This document shows, piece by piece, positions 1-8,884 of a DNA stretch of 37,191 bases. The stretch covers positions 2,755,412 to 2,792,602 of the forward strand of contig NZ_DF967965.1 in the NCBI RefSeq assembly GCF_001050195.2. Reading direction: 5' to 3'. The position numbers were made by a program, and so were the translations under genes. The first letter of the stretch is position 1. Each line of letters starts with the position of its first letter. The notes under the pieces are model-generated. The model searched no databases and had not been told where the DNA came from. It was given only the letters and a program-made list of their open reading frames with translations. This stretch comes from Anaerolinea thermolimosa (lineage in GTDB: Bacteria > Chloroflexota > Anaerolineae > Anaerolineales > Anaerolineaceae).

Positions 1-1
1 C

Positions 2-862
2 ACCCCCACCCTCACCCCCACGCTTGAAATCCGTGCTCCCGGCGCAGAAATGCCATCTACCGGTTATGCTGTCCAACCCGGCGGCCCCTTGCCTGACGGA
101 GTGGTGAATATCCTCGTCCTTGGCTCCGATGCCCGTCCCGGCGGAGGATTCCGCACAGATGTCATCGTGCTGGTTTCCATAAATCGCAACAACGGCACCG
201 TCAGCCTGGTTTCTTTCCCGCGTGATCTGTACGTAACCATTCCCGGCTGGATGACCAACCGGATTAATACGGCCCAGGCAGCGGGAGGGTTTGCGACCAT
301 GGCTTCCACCTTTGAGTACAATTTCGGCGTCCGCCCCACCTATTACGTGATGACCAACATGCAGGGGTTCACCGGTATCATCGACAGCCTGAATGGTATC
401 AACGTCAAAGTGCGCCAGTCGCTTCGTGATAAATGCGATCTCCCCTGGGCTGATGCTCACGGCTATTGTTCCATCGAAGCGCCCGCCACCGTTCCCATGG
501 ACGGACAAACCGCCCTCTGGTACGTGCGTTCGCGCTACTCTTCCAGTGATTTCGACCGCCTGCGCCGTTCGCAGGAGGTGCTCCAGGCAATCTTCAACCG
601 CCTCATTTCCATCGATGGTATCCGGCGGGCGCCTGAAATCTACGAAATTTACCGCCGAAGCGTCGAAACCAACCTCACCCTTGATGCCCTGCTGCCCCTC
701 GCCTCCGTGGCACAACAGGTGATGGAAGATCCCTCACGGATTCGCCGCTTTACCATCACCCCGGCCGAAGCCTACCCCTTCATCACCCCGGAAGGCGCCT
801 GGGTACTCTGGCCCAACCTCGATGCCATCAAAGCCATCGTGTACCAGGCGGTTTACCGCTGA
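2..862 (+). CDS. LytR-CpsA-Psr (LCP) family cell-wall glycopolymer ligase, 5'-partial
   Basis: The reading frame is open to the first base of the window, so the true start and any N-terminal membrane anchor lie upstream. LCP proteins act outside the membrane and transfer lipid-linked glycopolymers to peptidoglycan. The visible part begins with a Thr/Pro-rich linker (TPTLTPTLE), then a complete LCP domain. Its hallmarks are ILVLGSDARPGGGFRTD (nucleophile-loop and pyrophosphate-binding Arg/Asp), SFPRDLYV, TNRINTAQAAGG and SRYSSSDFDRLRRSQEV. Two cysteines in the segment RDKCDLPWADAHGYC could form an extracytoplasmic disulfide; that is inference. An internal ATG at 50 is not supported as a start, because the frame continues upstream in typical linker sequence. 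The family call is firm; the polymer attached cannot be told. Confidence 0.9.
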   Translation, partial: TPTLTPTLEIRAPGAEMPSTGYAVQPGGPLPDGVVNILVLGSDARPGGGFRTDVIVLVSINRNNGTVSLVSFPRDLYVTIPGWMTNRINTAQAAGGFATMASTFEYNFGVRPTYYVMTNMQGFTGIIDSLNGINVKVRQSLRDKCDLPWADAHGYCSIEAPATVPMDGQTALWYVRSRYSSSDFDRLRRSQEVLQAIFNRLISIDGIRRAPEIYEIYRRSVETNLTLDALLPLASVAQQVMEDPSRIRRFTITPAEAYPFITPEGAWVLWPNLDAIKAIVYQAVYR

Positions 863-916
863 TCCGCTCGGTACATGCTCTCACCAGAAGAGGTTCAAAC
901 CCGTGAAAATCGGCGA

Positions 917-945
917 TTGACTTTTCTGCCGAAAGAGGGTAGACT
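917..945 (+). promoter_or_regulatory. sigma70-type promoter of the recombinase-like gene
   Basis: TTGACT at 917-922 and TAGACT at 940-945 are separated by exactly 17 bases. It lies 30 bases upstream of the next gene start and downstream of the LCP stop, so the recombinase-like gene is probably transcribed on its own. Confidence 0.65.
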
Positions 946-974
946 ATTCTTTACCTACACGAAAACCTTTCCCG

Positions 975-1898
975 GTGAAGATGAAAATGCCCGCCGAACC
1001 CGCTCAACCCGTTGTCGCCCACCTGACCCCGCAAACCCCCCTCCTCCCTGCCATTCACGCCTGGGAAATCTTCCTCAAAGATCAGGGGCGTTCCATCTAC
1101 ACCATTAAAGCCTTCCGCGGTGATCTTGAATTGCTGGCTTCCTTCCTTCCACCCGATCGCACGCTTGGTGCAGTTTCCACCAATGACCTGAACCACTTTA
1201 TCCAGTGGCTTCAGAAAGGCCGCGGTGTGCCCTGCAGCCCCAAGAGCCTGGCGCGGCGCATCACTTCTATCAAGGCATTTTTTCGATGGTTACAGCGCAG
1301 TGGAGTCTTACTCCAGGATCCCGCCCTCAAGGTCATTCAGCAATCGGTCATCAGCCCTCTGCCCGTGGTGCTTACACCCGAAGAGGTGCTTAAGGCCGTG
1401 GAAGCCGCTCAGGCCTTCCGTCAGGCCGCCAAACCCGATCCCCGCCCCTACGTCCTGCTCACCTTGCTCCTCGAGACCGGCATTAAAAAAGGCGAATGCC
1501 TGACGATCACACGCAACCACATTGACGCCGAGGCCCCCGACGGACCCACCCTGTTTGTCCGATACGCCAGTCCCGCCAACCGCTATAAAGAACGAAAGAT
1601 CCCTCTCTCACAGGACTGGATCACGGCCTACCAGGAATATCTGGCACAGTACAACCCTCCCGACCAGATTTTCCCCTGGTCACCGCGCCGCCTGGAATAT
1701 CTCCTTGAAGATATCAGCAAAGCAGCCGGGCTGGAAAAACACATTTCTTTTGACATGTGCCGCTGGACCTGCGCCCTGGATGATTGGAAATCCGGCATGG
1801 AGGGGGAGAAAATCCGGCAAAAGCTGGGCATTTCTAAAATCCAGTGGCGAGAGGTATCCATGAAGTTGCGCCAGTTAGCTGGCGAGGCCATTGAATAG
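975..1898 (+). CDS. Degenerate tyrosine recombinase (XerC/D-like), probably catalytically inactive
   Basis: 307 residues, with an N-terminal SAM-like core-binding domain (about 25-110; AWEIFLKDQGRSIYTIKAFRG) followed by a recombinase catalytic fold (about 130-300). The catalytic residues of the family are largely missing. The Arg of the TGLR box is Lys (TGIKKGE, K171). The HxxR box reads DMCR (Asp260; R263 kept). The second His/Trp after LG is Ile286. No Tyr exists anywhere in the last 21 residues, where the nucleophile should sit. The beta-hairpin Lys (YKERKIPLS) is kept. It probably binds DNA without strand exchange. The start is GTG 975; ATG codons at 981 and 987 are equally possible because no clear ribosome binding site decides. 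It converges on tilS with 19 bases between stops. Confidence 0.75.
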   Translation: MKMKMPAEPAQPVVAHLTPQTPLLPAIHAWEIFLKDQGRSIYTIKAFRGDLELLASFLPPDRTLGAVSTNDLNHFIQWLQKGRGVPCSPKSLARRITSIKAFFRWLQRSGVLLQDPALKVIQQSVISPLPVVLTPEEVLKAVEAAQAFRQAAKPDPRPYVLLTLLLETGIKKGECLTITRNHIDAEAPDGPTLFVRYASPANRYKERKIPLSQDWITAYQEYLAQYNPPDQIFPWSPRRLEYLLEDISKAAGLEKHISFDMCRWTCALDDWKSGMEGEKIRQKLGISKIQWREVSMKLRQLAGEAIE

Positions 1899-1917
1899 CC
1901 TCTCCCGGCCACCTTCA

Positions 1918-3345
1918 TCAACCGGTGCCGCGGCTCAACTTCAGGTAAAGCAGGCGTTGACTGCCCTCCCTCACCCTGAAACGATGATCAGGGCGGTACC
2001 CTGGCACCCATACAATCTCTTCACCGCTGTAAACCAGCGGCCAGCCTGCCCGCAATTCCCGGGGTAATCGCACATTGATCCAGAAGTCTGAAAGCTTCTG
2101 AGAGCGCCCTCCCAGCCCCAGCGGCTGAAAACGCTCCCCTTGTCGGGCCCGGTGCACCAGCAGGGGCAAATGGAGCCTATCGGCGTCCAGGTAGGCTTCC
2201 CAGCGCCCGGCAGAACGATAAACCTCTCTGCCAGCCTCGCTCCAGGACGCCTCCAACCGCCAGCCGTTTTCCAGTTCCAGCACCCCCGGCACATCCAAGA
2301 CGAGAACACCCCCTTCGTCCAACTGCGGCCATTCCGCGCCAGAAAAAGGCAGGGTATCTCCTTCCAGAAGGAACACCCGATCTCCCTCGATCGCCAATCG
2401 CAGCCCCTGGGCCAGATGGAACCGCCCACTGCGGGAAGGCTCTGCGATGAAATGCACCCCCCGCTCCACCAGTTCGAAACCGATATCCCTCAACCCCGGC
2501 CGCAGGAACGCTATGGCACGGCGAAACAACCTTCGCTGCAGGCTAACCGGCAAAGCAAGGAAGGCCTCTCGATTCAACGCCACCTTCCCCACATTGACCT
2601 CACAGGCCACCCGAATCCAGGCCGCCTCAACCGCCTGCTCGATCACCTCCGCCTCCCCGGCGAGCACCTGTGCCGTACGCCAGAGCACCTCTTTAATGCG
2701 CGGGTTGTAGGTTTGCAACCGGGGGATCAATTCGTGCCGCAGGCGATTGCGGAAATAGGTCACATCGCGGTTACTGGCATCTTCCACCGGCTCCAGCCCG
2801 TATTCCTGGCAGTAAGTCTCGATCTCTTCACGCCATATTCCCAGCAGGGGGCGCACCAGAGGGATGCCTTCGTCCCACTCTTCCTGCACCCTGGAACCCT
2901 TCATTCCGGTTAATCCTTCCAGACCCGAACCGCGTAACAGATGCATGAGCACTGTTTCAACCTGGTCGTCAGCGTGATGTGCCACGGCTACCGCCTGCGC
3001 CCCCCACTGGCGTGCCACCCGAAAGAGAAACCGATAACGCATCACACGTGCGGCTTCTTCCACAGACAATCTTGCATCCCGGGCATACGCCGCCACATCC
3101 TGCCGTTCCACGATGAAAGGCAGACCGCGTTGACCGGCCACCTCTGCCACCCGGCGGGCGTCTTCCGCCGATTCCGGGCGCAGCGCATGGTCAAAATGTG
3201 CCACGATCACCTGAAACCCGGCCTTCCACAGGCAATCGAGCAGGCAGAGACTATCTGCACCGCCCGAAACCCCCACCACTACGGGGCGATCCAGCCGCAG
3301 AGAGCATTCTCTCAGACAGACATCCTTTATCCGTTCGATGAGCAT
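1918..3345 (-). CDS. tilS: tRNA(Ile)-lysidine synthase
   Basis: 475 residues. It attaches lysine to C34 of the CAU-anticodon tRNA(Ile) in an ATP-dependent step so that AUA is read as isoleucine; the enzyme is cytoplasmic and normally essential. The N-terminal N-type ATP pyrophosphatase domain has the PP-loop SGGADS at residues 27-32, then VAHFDHALRPES, RMRYRFL-type (ARVMRYRFLFRVA) and AHHADDQVETVLMHLLRGSG motifs. The central and C-terminal TilS domains follow, ending in GRSQKLSDFWINVRLPRE. Length fits the family. The ATG at 3345 lies only 8 bases after a perfect TATAAT, with no strong Shine-Dalgarno, which suggests a leaderless or nearly leaderless message. It is divergent from the GH4 operon. 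Confidence 0.95.
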   Translation of the reverse strand: MLIERIKDVCLRECSLRLDRPVVVGVSGGADSLCLLDCLWKAGFQVIVAHFDHALRPESAEDARRVAEVAGQRGLPFIVERQDVAAYARDARLSVEEAARVMRYRFLFRVARQWGAQAVAVAHHADDQVETVLMHLLRGSGLEGLTGMKGSRVQEEWDEGIPLVRPLLGIWREEIETYCQEYGLEPVEDASNRDVTYFRNRLRHELIPRLQTYNPRIKEVLWRTAQVLAGEAEVIEQAVEAAWIRVACEVNVGKVALNREAFLALPVSLQRRLFRRAIAFLRPGLRDIGFELVERGVHFIAEPSRSGRFHLAQGLRLAIEGDRVFLLEGDTLPFSGAEWPQLDEGGVLVLDVPGVLELENGWRLEASWSEAGREVYRSAGRWEAYLDADRLHLPLLVHRARQGERFQPLGLGGRSQKLSDFWINVRLPRELRAGWPLVYSGEEIVWVPGYRPDHRFRVREGSQRLLYLKLSRGTG

Positions 3346-3353
3346 CTTCTGTT

Positions 3354-3359
3354 ATTATA
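3354..3359 (-). promoter_or_regulatory. -10 element (TATAAT) directly before tilS
   Basis: On the minus strand TATAAT ends 8 bases before the tilS ATG, so transcription would start at or next to the A of the start codon. No convincing -35 was found at normal spacing. Confidence 0.5.
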
Positions 3360-3440
3360 CGCAATGAAAACATCATATTATTATGCAAGTCCCCGCCCCA
3401 ATTGAATATCTTTCTACAATTCTTTCTGGCCTTCCCGGTC

Positions 3441-3446
3441 TATAAT
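3441..3446 (+). promoter_or_regulatory. -10 element (TATAAT) of the GH4 operon
   Basis: A perfect TATAAT lies 36 bases upstream of the first GH4 start codon. The -35 region is weak (ATTCTT-like at 3419-3424), so an activator may be needed. The strong ribosome binding site AAGGAGG follows at 3470-3476. Confidence 0.5.
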
Positions 3447-3482
3447 CAATAATGACCACGGTTTTCCCAAGGAGGTACTGTA

Positions 3483-4817
<1,335 letters not shown>

Positions 4818-4847
4818 GGTTCTGAACTACCCTTTAAGGAGGTTCCC

Positions 4848-6248
4848 ATGCCCAAAATCGCCTTTATCGGAGCCGGTTCAACCGTCTTCGCCAAAAACTT
4901 ACTCGGCGATATCCTCAGTTTTCCAGAACTGGCCGGTTCAACCATCGCCCTGATGGATATCGATGAAACCCGCCTGAACACCACCCGTCTGGTAGCCGAG
5001 CGCATCGCCCGCAGCCTGGGAGCACATCCCACCCTCGAAGCCACCACCGACCGCCGCCGTGCTCTGGATGGTGCCGATTATGCTATCACCATGTTTCAGA
5101 TCGGTGGTTACCGCCCCAGCACGGTGATCGATTTTGAGATCCCTAAAAAATATGGCCTGCGTCAGACCATTGCCGATACACTGGGCATCGGCGGCATCAT
5201 GCGCGCCCTGCGCACGATCCCGGTGCTGTTAGATGTATGCCGCGACATGGAAGAACTTTGCCCCCAGGCTACCTTCTTAAATTACGTCAACCCGATGGCC
5301 ATGAACATGTGGGCCATCAACCGTGCCAGCAAGATCAAAAATGTGGGGCTGTGTCACTCTGTCCAGGGAACGGCCTATCAGCTTGCGGCAGATATCGGTG
5401 TGCCGCCGGAGGAGATCAATTACGTGTGCGCCGGCATCAACCACATGGCGTTCTACCTCAAATTCGAACGCAAAACTCCTCAGGGTGTTGAAGACCTCTA
5501 CCCGCGCATCCGTCAAATTGCAGCCGAAGGCAAAGCCCCGGCCTGGAACAGGGTACGCTACGAGGTATGCAAACGTACTGGCTATTTCGTAACTGAATCC
5601 AGTGAGCATTTCAGCGAATACGTTCCCTGGTTCATCAAGCGCGACCGACCCGACCTGATCGAGAAATTCAACATTCCTCTGGATGAATACATCCGCCGCT
5701 GTGAGGTGCAGCTGGCCGGCTGGGAAGTGACCAAAGATACCATCGAAAACCCCAGCATCCCGGTGGATAAAGAAAAAGCACGCCAGAAGCTCCTCGCCGC
5801 CGGAGCCACCTCTGAAGAGGTGCAATGGATCCTGGAGGAAGCCAGCAACTTCGATGCCATCGAGCAATCGCATGAATACGGTTCCTACATCATCCACAGC
5901 CTTGAGACCGGCCAGCCGCGCGTTGTATATGGCAATGTTGCCAATCACGGGCTGATCGACAACCTCCCCACCGGCTGCACTGTGGAAGTGCCCTGCCTGG
6001 TAGACAGAAACGGCATCCAGCCAGTGCGCGTGGGGGCACTCCCGCCTCACCTGGCGGCGATGATGCAGACCAACATCAACGTACAGGCTCTTACCGTAGA
6101 AGCCGCACTCACCGGTAAACGCGAACATATCTATCATGCTGCCATGCTCGACCCGCACACCGCGGCAGAACTGGATCTGGAGCAAATCTGGAACCTGGTG
6201 GACGATCTTATCGCAGCCCACGGAGACATGCTCCCACCTTTTGCCTGA
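4848..6248 (+). CDS. GH4 family NAD-dependent alpha-galactosidase/alpha-glucosidase, second paralogue
   Basis: 466 residues, co-linear with the preceding GH4 protein and clearly a paralogue. Shared blocks include KIAFIGAGSTVFAKNLLGD, ATTDRRRALDGADYAI, NYVNPMAMNMWAI, CHSVQGTAYQLA (Cys169), GINHMAFYLKF (His199) and CTVEVPCLVD. It carries a longer segment before the SHEYGS block (about residues 280-340), including a charged stretch (DKEKARQKLLAAGATSEE), that the first paralogue has only in shorter form. This suggests a different substrate pocket or quaternary contact. The ribosome binding site is AAGGAGG, 5 bases upstream of ATG. Cofactor and metal use are expected as for the family. The exact sugar specificity cannot be read from sequence. 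Confidence 0.9.
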   Translation: MPKIAFIGAGSTVFAKNLLGDILSFPELAGSTIALMDIDETRLNTTRLVAERIARSLGAHPTLEATTDRRRALDGADYAITMFQIGGYRPSTVIDFEIPKKYGLRQTIADTLGIGGIMRALRTIPVLLDVCRDMEELCPQATFLNYVNPMAMNMWAINRASKIKNVGLCHSVQGTAYQLAADIGVPPEEINYVCAGINHMAFYLKFERKTPQGVEDLYPRIRQIAAEGKAPAWNRVRYEVCKRTGYFVTESSEHFSEYVPWFIKRDRPDLIEKFNIPLDEYIRRCEVQLAGWEVTKDTIENPSIPVDKEKARQKLLAAGATSEEVQWILEEASNFDAIEQSHEYGSYIIHSLETGQPRVVYGNVANHGLIDNLPTGCTVEVPCLVDRNGIQPVRVGALPPHLAAMMQTNINVQALTVEAALTGKREHIYHAAMLDPHTAAELDLEQIWNLVDDLIAAHGDMLPPFA

Positions 6249-6284
6249 TCCTTCTCTCCAGATCATTCCATCAAGTTCGCAGGC

Positions 6285-6315
6285 ACAACACAGCGGCGTT
6301 CTGCCGCTGTGTTGT
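6285..6315. terminator. 13-bp perfect hairpin between convergent genes
   Basis: ACAACACAGCGGC (6285-6297) pairs with GCCGCTGTGTTGT (6303-6315) around a 5-base loop. It lies 36 bases after the second GH4 stop and 32 bases after the stop of the convergent diguanylate cyclase gene. Neither strand has a T-run after it, so it is a 3'-end stabiliser or a U-less terminator rather than a classical intrinsic terminator. Confidence 0.55.
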
Positions 6316-6347
6316 ACCGTTGACACCTGACCCTCCGCGCCTCCAGG

Positions 6348-7667
6348 TCAGCCTGCAATGTGGTTGGTAACCACTGACTCAAACAGCATTTTCCCGTCTG
6401 GATCGAACCCGCGAAAACATACCACCCTGTCTTTCCCGTGACTCTTGGCGGCGTACATGGCCGCATCGGCCCGTCCGATCACATCATCCAGGCTTTTTCC
6501 CCAGTGATCTGAAGAGAGAATGCCAATGCTCATGGTCAGGGGCAGGTCGGGCACATCAGGCCCAAGGCTTGAGAGGCCAAATTGATAGCGGCTACGCATC
6601 TTTACCGCAATCTCTACCGCCCGCTCTTCCGGGCAGTTCCACAGTAACACAATAAACTCGTCCCCGCCCATGCGTGCCACCACATCAGTAGAACGGCAAC
6701 TGCCAAGCAGTACCTCACCCGCATATTGCAGAATCCGGTCTCCGGCCAGGTGGCCAAACCGATCGTTAATCATCTTCAGATTATCCAGATCAATAAACAG
6801 GAGGGAATGCACCCCTTCGCCTGCAGGGCGTTTTAACACCTCTTCCAGCACCTCGGTGAGGTACTTACGGCTGCGCACCCCCGTGAGAGAGTCTCGCGCC
6901 ACCTGTTCATAAAATTGCCGTTTTTCAACCAGAGCAGCCTGCAGGGCCTGATTCTGGTTCTTAAGAAAACGAAAATAGTAAAGGCTCAATAAAAAGAGCA
7001 TCACGATGGCACCCAGCCACGGCTGTGCATCCACGTATCGGAAAATTCCCAGTGCCACCAACCCGTCGAAAAAGCCAAGAAGCAGCCATACCAGAAAGCC
7101 AAACACCAGCGGCGAAAGGACAAAACGCTCGCTCTTCCGGCGTAAAAAATAACGGAAGAGAAACCCCCAGCTGATGGTGGCCGAAATGAGGATACTTATC
7201 GGGAGCAAGGTATACCAGGGGCCGACCTGTAACACCGGGTAGCGAAATGATGCCCAGGTTGCCAGATCTCGCCCGAACACCCCCGGCACCCGCAGGATAA
7301 TGGCCAGCGCCCACACCCCATGCACTGCTGCAACTGCCGCCAGCCAGGTTTTACGTCGTTCCCCGGTAAACGCCTGAACAAGGTATTCAAAAGCAGGCGG
7401 GATGAATACCAGCCCTGTGAAACTTACCCGCGTCCAGAATTCAACCTCTTCCACGGTGCGGCCAGAGGTGTACATTCCATAGCCAAGGACGTAAAAAAAC
7501 ACCGGAACCAGAAAGAGGATAAGCGCCCTGGGTCGCCAGTGTTCACCGGTAAACGGGAAAGTAAGAGTGGCCACCCCCAGGCTCATCAAAATAACCATCG
7601 CACTGATCAGGTTGGGGATAGAGCCAATGTAGAGTTCAACCACGTATCCAGGGGGAAAGTTGACCAT
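6348..7667 (-). CDS. Membrane-bound diguanylate cyclase (7TM-GGDEF)
   Basis: 439 residues. It makes cyclic di-GMP from two GTP at the inner face of the membrane. The N-terminal half (about 10-240) has seven hydrophobic segments, for example LILFLVPVFFYVLGYGMY and LVFGFLVWLLLGFFDG, of the 7TM type also found at the N terminus of histidine kinases. A short coiled linker (LKNQNQALQAALVEKRQFYEQ) leads to the catalytic domain (about 270-425) with DSLTGVRSRKYL and an intact GGDEF at 334-338. RSTD five residues before GGDEF fits the product-inhibition I-site RxxD. The frame stays open far upstream, but ATG 7667 is chosen because GGAGA precedes it and the upstream part would overlap the divergent gene. 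The signal sensed is unknown. Confidence 0.9.
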   Translation of the reverse strand: MVNFPPGYVVELYIGSIPNLISAMVILMSLGVATLTFPFTGEHWRPRALILFLVPVFFYVLGYGMYTSGRTVEEVEFWTRVSFTGLVFIPPAFEYLVQAFTGERRKTWLAAVAAVHGVWALAIILRVPGVFGRDLATWASFRYPVLQVGPWYTLLPISILISATISWGFLFRYFLRRKSERFVLSPLVFGFLVWLLLGFFDGLVALGIFRYVDAQPWLGAIVMLFLLSLYYFRFLKNQNQALQAALVEKRQFYEQVARDSLTGVRSRKYLTEVLEEVLKRPAGEGVHSLLFIDLDNLKMINDRFGHLAGDRILQYAGEVLLGSCRSTDVVARMGGDEFIVLLWNCPEERAVEIAVKMRSRYQFGLSSLGPDVPDLPLTMSIGILSSDHWGKSLDDVIGRADAAMYAAKSHGKDRVVCFRGFDPDGKMLFESVVTNHIAG

Positions 7668-7720
7668 CCAGGTTCTCCGCGAGAGCACAGTTTCACAGGC
7701 ACAGACGGGAAACTCCCCCC

Positions 7721-7726
7721 ATTGTA
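7721..7726 (-). promoter_or_regulatory. -10 element (TACAAT) of the diguanylate cyclase gene
   Basis: TACAAT on the minus strand, 53 bases upstream of the chosen ATG, in the region shared with the divergent methyltransferase gene. No clear -35 was found; the G-rich sequence upstream is a poor match. Confidence 0.35.
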
Positions 7727-7792
7727 CCACGCACCGCCCCGCCAGCCCCGAACATTTCACGCCACCACGGGTCGTCCTGGCAGAGAATTTCA

Positions 7793-7801
7793 TGCTAGAA
7801 T
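7793..7801 (+). promoter_or_regulatory. Extended -10 promoter element of the methyltransferase-glycyl radical enzyme operon
   Basis: TGCTAGAAT is an extended -10 (TGn followed by TAGAAT at 7796-7801), 31 bases upstream of the ATG. The -35 is weak, which is common with extended -10 promoters. Confidence 0.45.
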
Positions 7802-7832
7802 CGACACGGGTTGATTGCAAGTGAGGTTTACT

Positions 7833-8879
7833 ATGGACTCCATCGAGCGCACCTACCGCACCCTGCATTTTGAGCCCACCGACCGGGTGCCGGTGAGCCT
7901 GCCAGACTTTCTGGTCACTGCGCGCCTCATGGGCGCGGCTTCCTTTGCCGACTTTTTCCATGATGGTGACGCCATGGCAGAAGGGCAACTCCTGGCCTGG
8001 CGTCGCTACGGGCACGATGTCCTCATTCTGGAAAACGGCACCGCCGCACTCGCCGAAGCCTGCGGCGTGCATGTCACCTATCTTTCCGACACCGCCCCGG
8101 TGGCGCGGGAGCCTGCCATCACCAGCCTGGATGAGGTAGAAAAACTGAAACTCCCCGATCCATACCGTGATCCGATCCTGAAAGAACTTCTCAAAGCCAC
8201 CCGCATCGTGGTGCAAGAAACTGCCGGGAGGGCATTCGTGATGGGGCGGGCCGACCAGGGGCCATTCAGCCTGGCCTGCGAAATTCGTGGCATGGAAGCC
8301 CTGATGATGGACCTGGCCCTGGGAGAACAACCCGAGAAAATTCACCGGTTGCTGGATTTCTGCCGCCAGGCAGTCACCCGGTTTGCCCTCGCCCAGGTGG
8401 AACAGGGAGCGCACTGCACCTCTATCGGCGACTCCCCTTCCGGCCCGGATGTACTCTCACCCCGCTTTTACCGCCAGTTCGCCTGGCCCCATGTTAAGAC
8501 CCTGTGTGCTGAACTGAGCCAGAAAAAGGTGCTCCTTTCTTATCATATCTGCGGCAATGCCACCCCCATCCTTGCCGATATGGTTGCCACCGGCGCCCCG
8601 ATGATTGAAATCGACCAGAAAGCAGACCAGAAGGCCTGTAAAGCCGCCGCACGGGGCAAAGCCACCCTCATCGGGCCGGTAGACCCCAACGCCGTCATGG
8701 CCATGGGTACCCCGGATCTGGTGCTCGAGAAATGTAAAGAAGCCATTGAAAACTTATCCCCCGGCGGCGGGTTCATCCTTGGGCCAGGTTGCGCTCTACC
8801 GGCCACTACCCCCGATGATAACATCCTCGCCATGGTCGAAGCGGCTAAAAAATATCCGCCCAAATTTACTGCAGGTTAA
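7833..8879 (+). CDS. URO-D superfamily methyltransferase, MtaA/MtbA-like (methylcobamide methyltransferase type)
   Basis: 348 residues from ATG 7833, which is preceded by GAGG; a TTG 18 bases earlier has no such site. The fold is that of uroporphyrinogen decarboxylase, but it groups with corrinoid methyltransferases, because it keeps the zinc site used to activate a thiol acceptor: His238 and Cys240 in YHICGNATPIL and Cys320 in GPGCALPATTPDDN. The opening RTYRTLHFEPTDRVPV and GDSPSGPDVLSPRFYRQF are typical of this branch. Known relatives move methyl groups from methyl-corrinoid protein to coenzyme M or another thiol. No corrinoid protein gene is in the window. It is 5 bases upstream of the glycyl radical enzyme and surely co-transcribed, so the two probably share a pathway. 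True heme-pathway HemE is unlikely. Confidence 0.8.
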   Translation: MDSIERTYRTLHFEPTDRVPVSLPDFLVTARLMGAASFADFFHDGDAMAEGQLLAWRRYGHDVLILENGTAALAEACGVHVTYLSDTAPVAREPAITSLDEVEKLKLPDPYRDPILKELLKATRIVVQETAGRAFVMGRADQGPFSLACEIRGMEALMMDLALGEQPEKIHRLLDFCRQAVTRFALAQVEQGAHCTSIGDSPSGPDVLSPRFYRQFAWPHVKTLCAELSQKKVLLSYHICGNATPILADMVATGAPMIEIDQKADQKACKAAARGKATLIGPVDPNAVMAMGTPDLVLEKCKEAIENLSPGGGFILGPGCALPATTPDDNILAMVEAAKKYPPKFTAG

Positions 8880-8884
8880 CCCTT

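Noticed and set aside
975-1898. The recombinase as evidence of an integrated element
   Set aside because: Catalytic residues are lost, flanking genes are housekeeping, and no attachment-site repeats or phage genes are visible.
5277-6326. A 349-codon antisense frame over the second GH4 gene
   Set aside because: No ribosome binding site or family pattern; the sense GH4 protein is complete.
7668-8414. An N-terminal extension of the diguanylate cyclase frame by about 249 residues
   Set aside because: It runs antisense through the methyltransferase gene, shows no domain pattern, and an ATG with a ribosome binding site at 7667 directly precedes the first membrane helix.
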